Below are positions 31,675 to 33,049 of a stretch of 33,049 nucleotides of DNA, in pieces. The DNA is from Azohydromonas aeria (GTDB taxonomy: Bacteria > Pseudomonadota > Gammaproteobacteria > Burkholderiales > Burkholderiaceae_C): positions 1 through 33,049 of the forward strand of contig NZ_VIDQ01000081.1 in assembly GCF_009760915.1 (NCBI RefSeq), read 5' to 3'. The notes under the pieces are model-generated. The model had not been told where the DNA came from, did not search any database, and was given only the letters and a program-made list of their open reading frames with translations. The translations under genes and the position numbers were made by a program. Each line of letters begins with the position of its first letter. Position 1 is the stretch's first letter.

Positions 31675-32829
31675 TCAATGGCTTGAACCCAATACCTCCG
31701 GCTGCCCGCCCTTGAACCCATACACGCTCACCGGCGAGTTTTTCAGGTCGTGCTGGGGCGTGAATGAATATTCTCCGGCCACGCCCTTCCAGTTGCCCTG
31801 GGCGATGAATTCGGCCAGTTTCCCGGGGTCGGTCGAGCCGGTTTTCTGCATCGCGTCGGCCAGCAGCAGGCCCGCGTCGTAGAAGGACACGGCATAGGTC
31901 AGCGGATCGCGCTGGTACGCCGCCTTGTATTTGGCGGCAAAGGCGCGCCCGGCCTCGGCCTGGCCCAGCACCACGCCGGCCTGGCTGCAGAACACGTTGC
32001 CGTCGGCCACGTTGCCGCTGAGCCGGCTGGTTTCGGTGGTGCAGATGCCGTCGCCACCCAGCAATTTGGCCGGGAGGCCCAGCGACACCATCTGGCGCAG
32101 CATCGGGCCGGCCTGCGAGGAATAGCCGCCATAGAACACGGCGTCCGGCTTCGCACTGCGGATCGAGGTCAGGATCGAGGTGAAATCCGTCGCCTTGTCG
32201 GTCGTGAATTCCTGCTTCACGACGTTGAGCCCCTGCCGCTTGGCCTCGGCCATGAATTCCGCGACCAGCCCCTGGCCGTACGCGGTGCGGTCGTCCACCA
32301 CCGCCACGTTCTTTGCCTTCATCGTCTTGGCCGCGTAGGCGGCCATGGCGATGCCCACCTGCGCGTCGTTCACGCCGACGCGAAAGAGGCGCGGATAGCC
32401 CAGCTGCGTCACCTTGGGATTCGAGGCCACGGTGAGCATCAGCATGCCGGCCTCGTGGTAGACCTTGCCCGCGGGAATGGCGACGCCGGAGTTGTACGGG
32501 CCGACCACGTAGCGCACCTTGGCATCGGCCAGCACCTGCGCCACGGCCACGCCCTGGCGCGGGTCGGCGGCGTCGTCCTGCGCCACGACTTCGAAGGTCA
32601 CCTTCTTGCCGCCCACCGTCACGCCCTTGGCATTGAGCTCCTTCACCGCCAGCAGCAGCCCGTCGCGGTTGTCCACGCCGTAGGCCGCCTGCCCGCCGGA
32701 CAGCGGCCCGGTGAAGCCGATCTTCACCACCTCCTGGGCCTGCGCGCCGACGGACGCGGCGGTGAGCAGGATCGGCGCCAGCGCCCAGGGCGCCAGGCGC
32801 AGGCTGGCCAGGATCTTCTTGTGCTTCAT
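31675..32829 (-). CDS. Branched-chain amino acid-type ABC transporter substrate-binding protein, orphan paralogue
   Basis: 384 residues; the ATG at 32827-32829 has a strong GAAGGAGG about 6 nt upstream. A signal peptide (MKHKKILASLRLAPWALAPI, ending GAQAQ) precedes EVVKIGFTGPLSGGQAAYGV. The protein is very similar to the one at 298-1443; long stretches such as LNVVKQEFTTDKATDF and TSIRSAKPDAVF are identical. The similarity extends to DNA level. Unlike the first copy, no permease or ATPase genes follow. It may supply the same transporter with a second ligand specificity or act as a spare receptor. It starts 49 bp after the stop of an upstream gene on the same strand and may be co-transcribed with it. 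No GbdR-type site is seen. Confidence 0.93.
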   Translation of the reverse strand: MKHKKILASLRLAPWALAPILLTAASVGAQAQEVVKIGFTGPLSGGQAAYGVDNRDGLLLAVKELNAKGVTVGGKKVTFEVVAQDDAADPRQGVAVAQVLADAKVRYVVGPYNSGVAIPAGKVYHEAGMLMLTVASNPKVTQLGYPRLFRVGVNDAQVGIAMAAYAAKTMKAKNVAVVDDRTAYGQGLVAEFMAEAKRQGLNVVKQEFTTDKATDFTSILTSIRSAKPDAVFYGGYSSQAGPMLRQMVSLGLPAKLLGGDGICTTETSRLSGNVADGNVFCSQAGVVLGQAEAGRAFAAKYKAAYQRDPLTYAVSFYDAGLLLADAMQKTGSTDPGKLAEFIAQGNWKGVAGEYSFTPQHDLKNSPVSVYGFKGGQPEVLGSSH

Positions 32830-32878
32830 GGGTTCCTCCTTCAGTGCTTCGTGGGTGAGACAGGCAGGGATGCGCGAG

Positions 32879-33049
32879 TCAGGCCGGCTGCAGCCGGCGC
32901 TTCGCCTGGTCGGCGGCGGGCGCCAGCAGCGGCGACAGCAGCGGGTCGGCGCACTGGCGCGCCTCCACCACGCGCAGCCCGTAGGGCCGCGCATTGCGCT
33001 CGATGAGCTTCCAGACGTAGTCGGCGAAGCTGCGCCGGAACACCAGCGC
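32879..33049 (-). CDS. C-terminal fragment of an unidentified protein
   Basis: The last 56 residues of a gene that enters from the right edge and ends with TGA at 32879-32881. The visible sequence begins ALVFRRSFADYVWKLIERNA and ends KRRLQPA. It has no membrane segment and no motif I recognise. The codon pattern (GC-rich third positions in this frame) and the 49-bp distance to the LivK-like gene support a real gene in the same transcription unit. I do not assign a function. Confidence 0.6.
   Translation of the reverse strand, partial: ALVFRRSFADYVWKLIERNARPYGLRVVEARQCADPLLSPLLAPAADQAKRRLQPA

Overview
The window is about 33 kb of GC-rich DNA with dense, mostly co-directional operons. An orphan Bug-type periplasmic binding protein, a Burkholderiales-style general porin, LivK-like binding proteins and the codon usage all suggest a high-GC betaproteobacterium of the order Burkholderiales. 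I cannot name a genus. I see no mobile elements, rRNA, tRNA or CRISPR arrays.

Layout. Positions 1-2505 hold the end of a branched-chain-type ABC importer (LivH fragment and substrate-binding protein, minus strand) and a divergent GntR/FCD regulator, with two copies of a GTATAC-centred palindrome between them. Positions 2566-6937 hold an Lrp-family regulator and a bifunctional PutA (proline to glutamate) without the N-terminal DNA-binding domain. From about 7300 to 31470 lies a glycine betaine uptake and catabolism island. It has a BCCT transporter, an orphan Bug binding protein, a ProVWX-type ABC importer split by a porin gene, the Rieske glycine betaine dioxygenase GbcAB, a histidine kinase with a stand-alone receiver, and a YbaK/ProX-type tRNA-editing deacylase. 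It then has a long operon glyA - M19 'dipeptidase' - V4R/DUF5943 protein - dgcA - dgcB - etfA - etfB, and a GlxA/AraC-type regulator resembling GbdR. Positions 31675-33049 hold a second, closely similar LivK-like protein and the end of an unidentified gene.

How the genes work together. Betaine enters through BCCT and ProVWX, with the porin as the likely outer-membrane route. GbcAB removes the first methyl group to give dimethylglycine. DgcAB with the dedicated ETF pair removes the second to give sarcosine. GlyA joins glycine and one-carbon units to serine. Sarcosine oxidase and serine dehydratase are not in the window.

Main discovery. Six promoters in the island (BCCT, proX, porin, gbcA, the deacylase and the glyA-dgc operon) carry the same composite element. 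It is two direct half-sites of TGTCGC-N8-AA type with a 21-bp period. They point toward the gene and in most cases lie exactly 21 nt upstream of a -10-like hexamer. This resembles the half-site known for the related regulator ArgR of Pseudomonas and fits the GbdR-like protein encoded at 30333-31415. That regulator gene has a good sigma-54 -24/-12 element and, about 120 bp upstream, an NtrC-like GCACC-N5-GGTGC palindrome. The inferred circuit is nitrogen limitation -> GbdR -> uptake, demethylation and, unexpectedly, a tRNA-proofreading enzyme.
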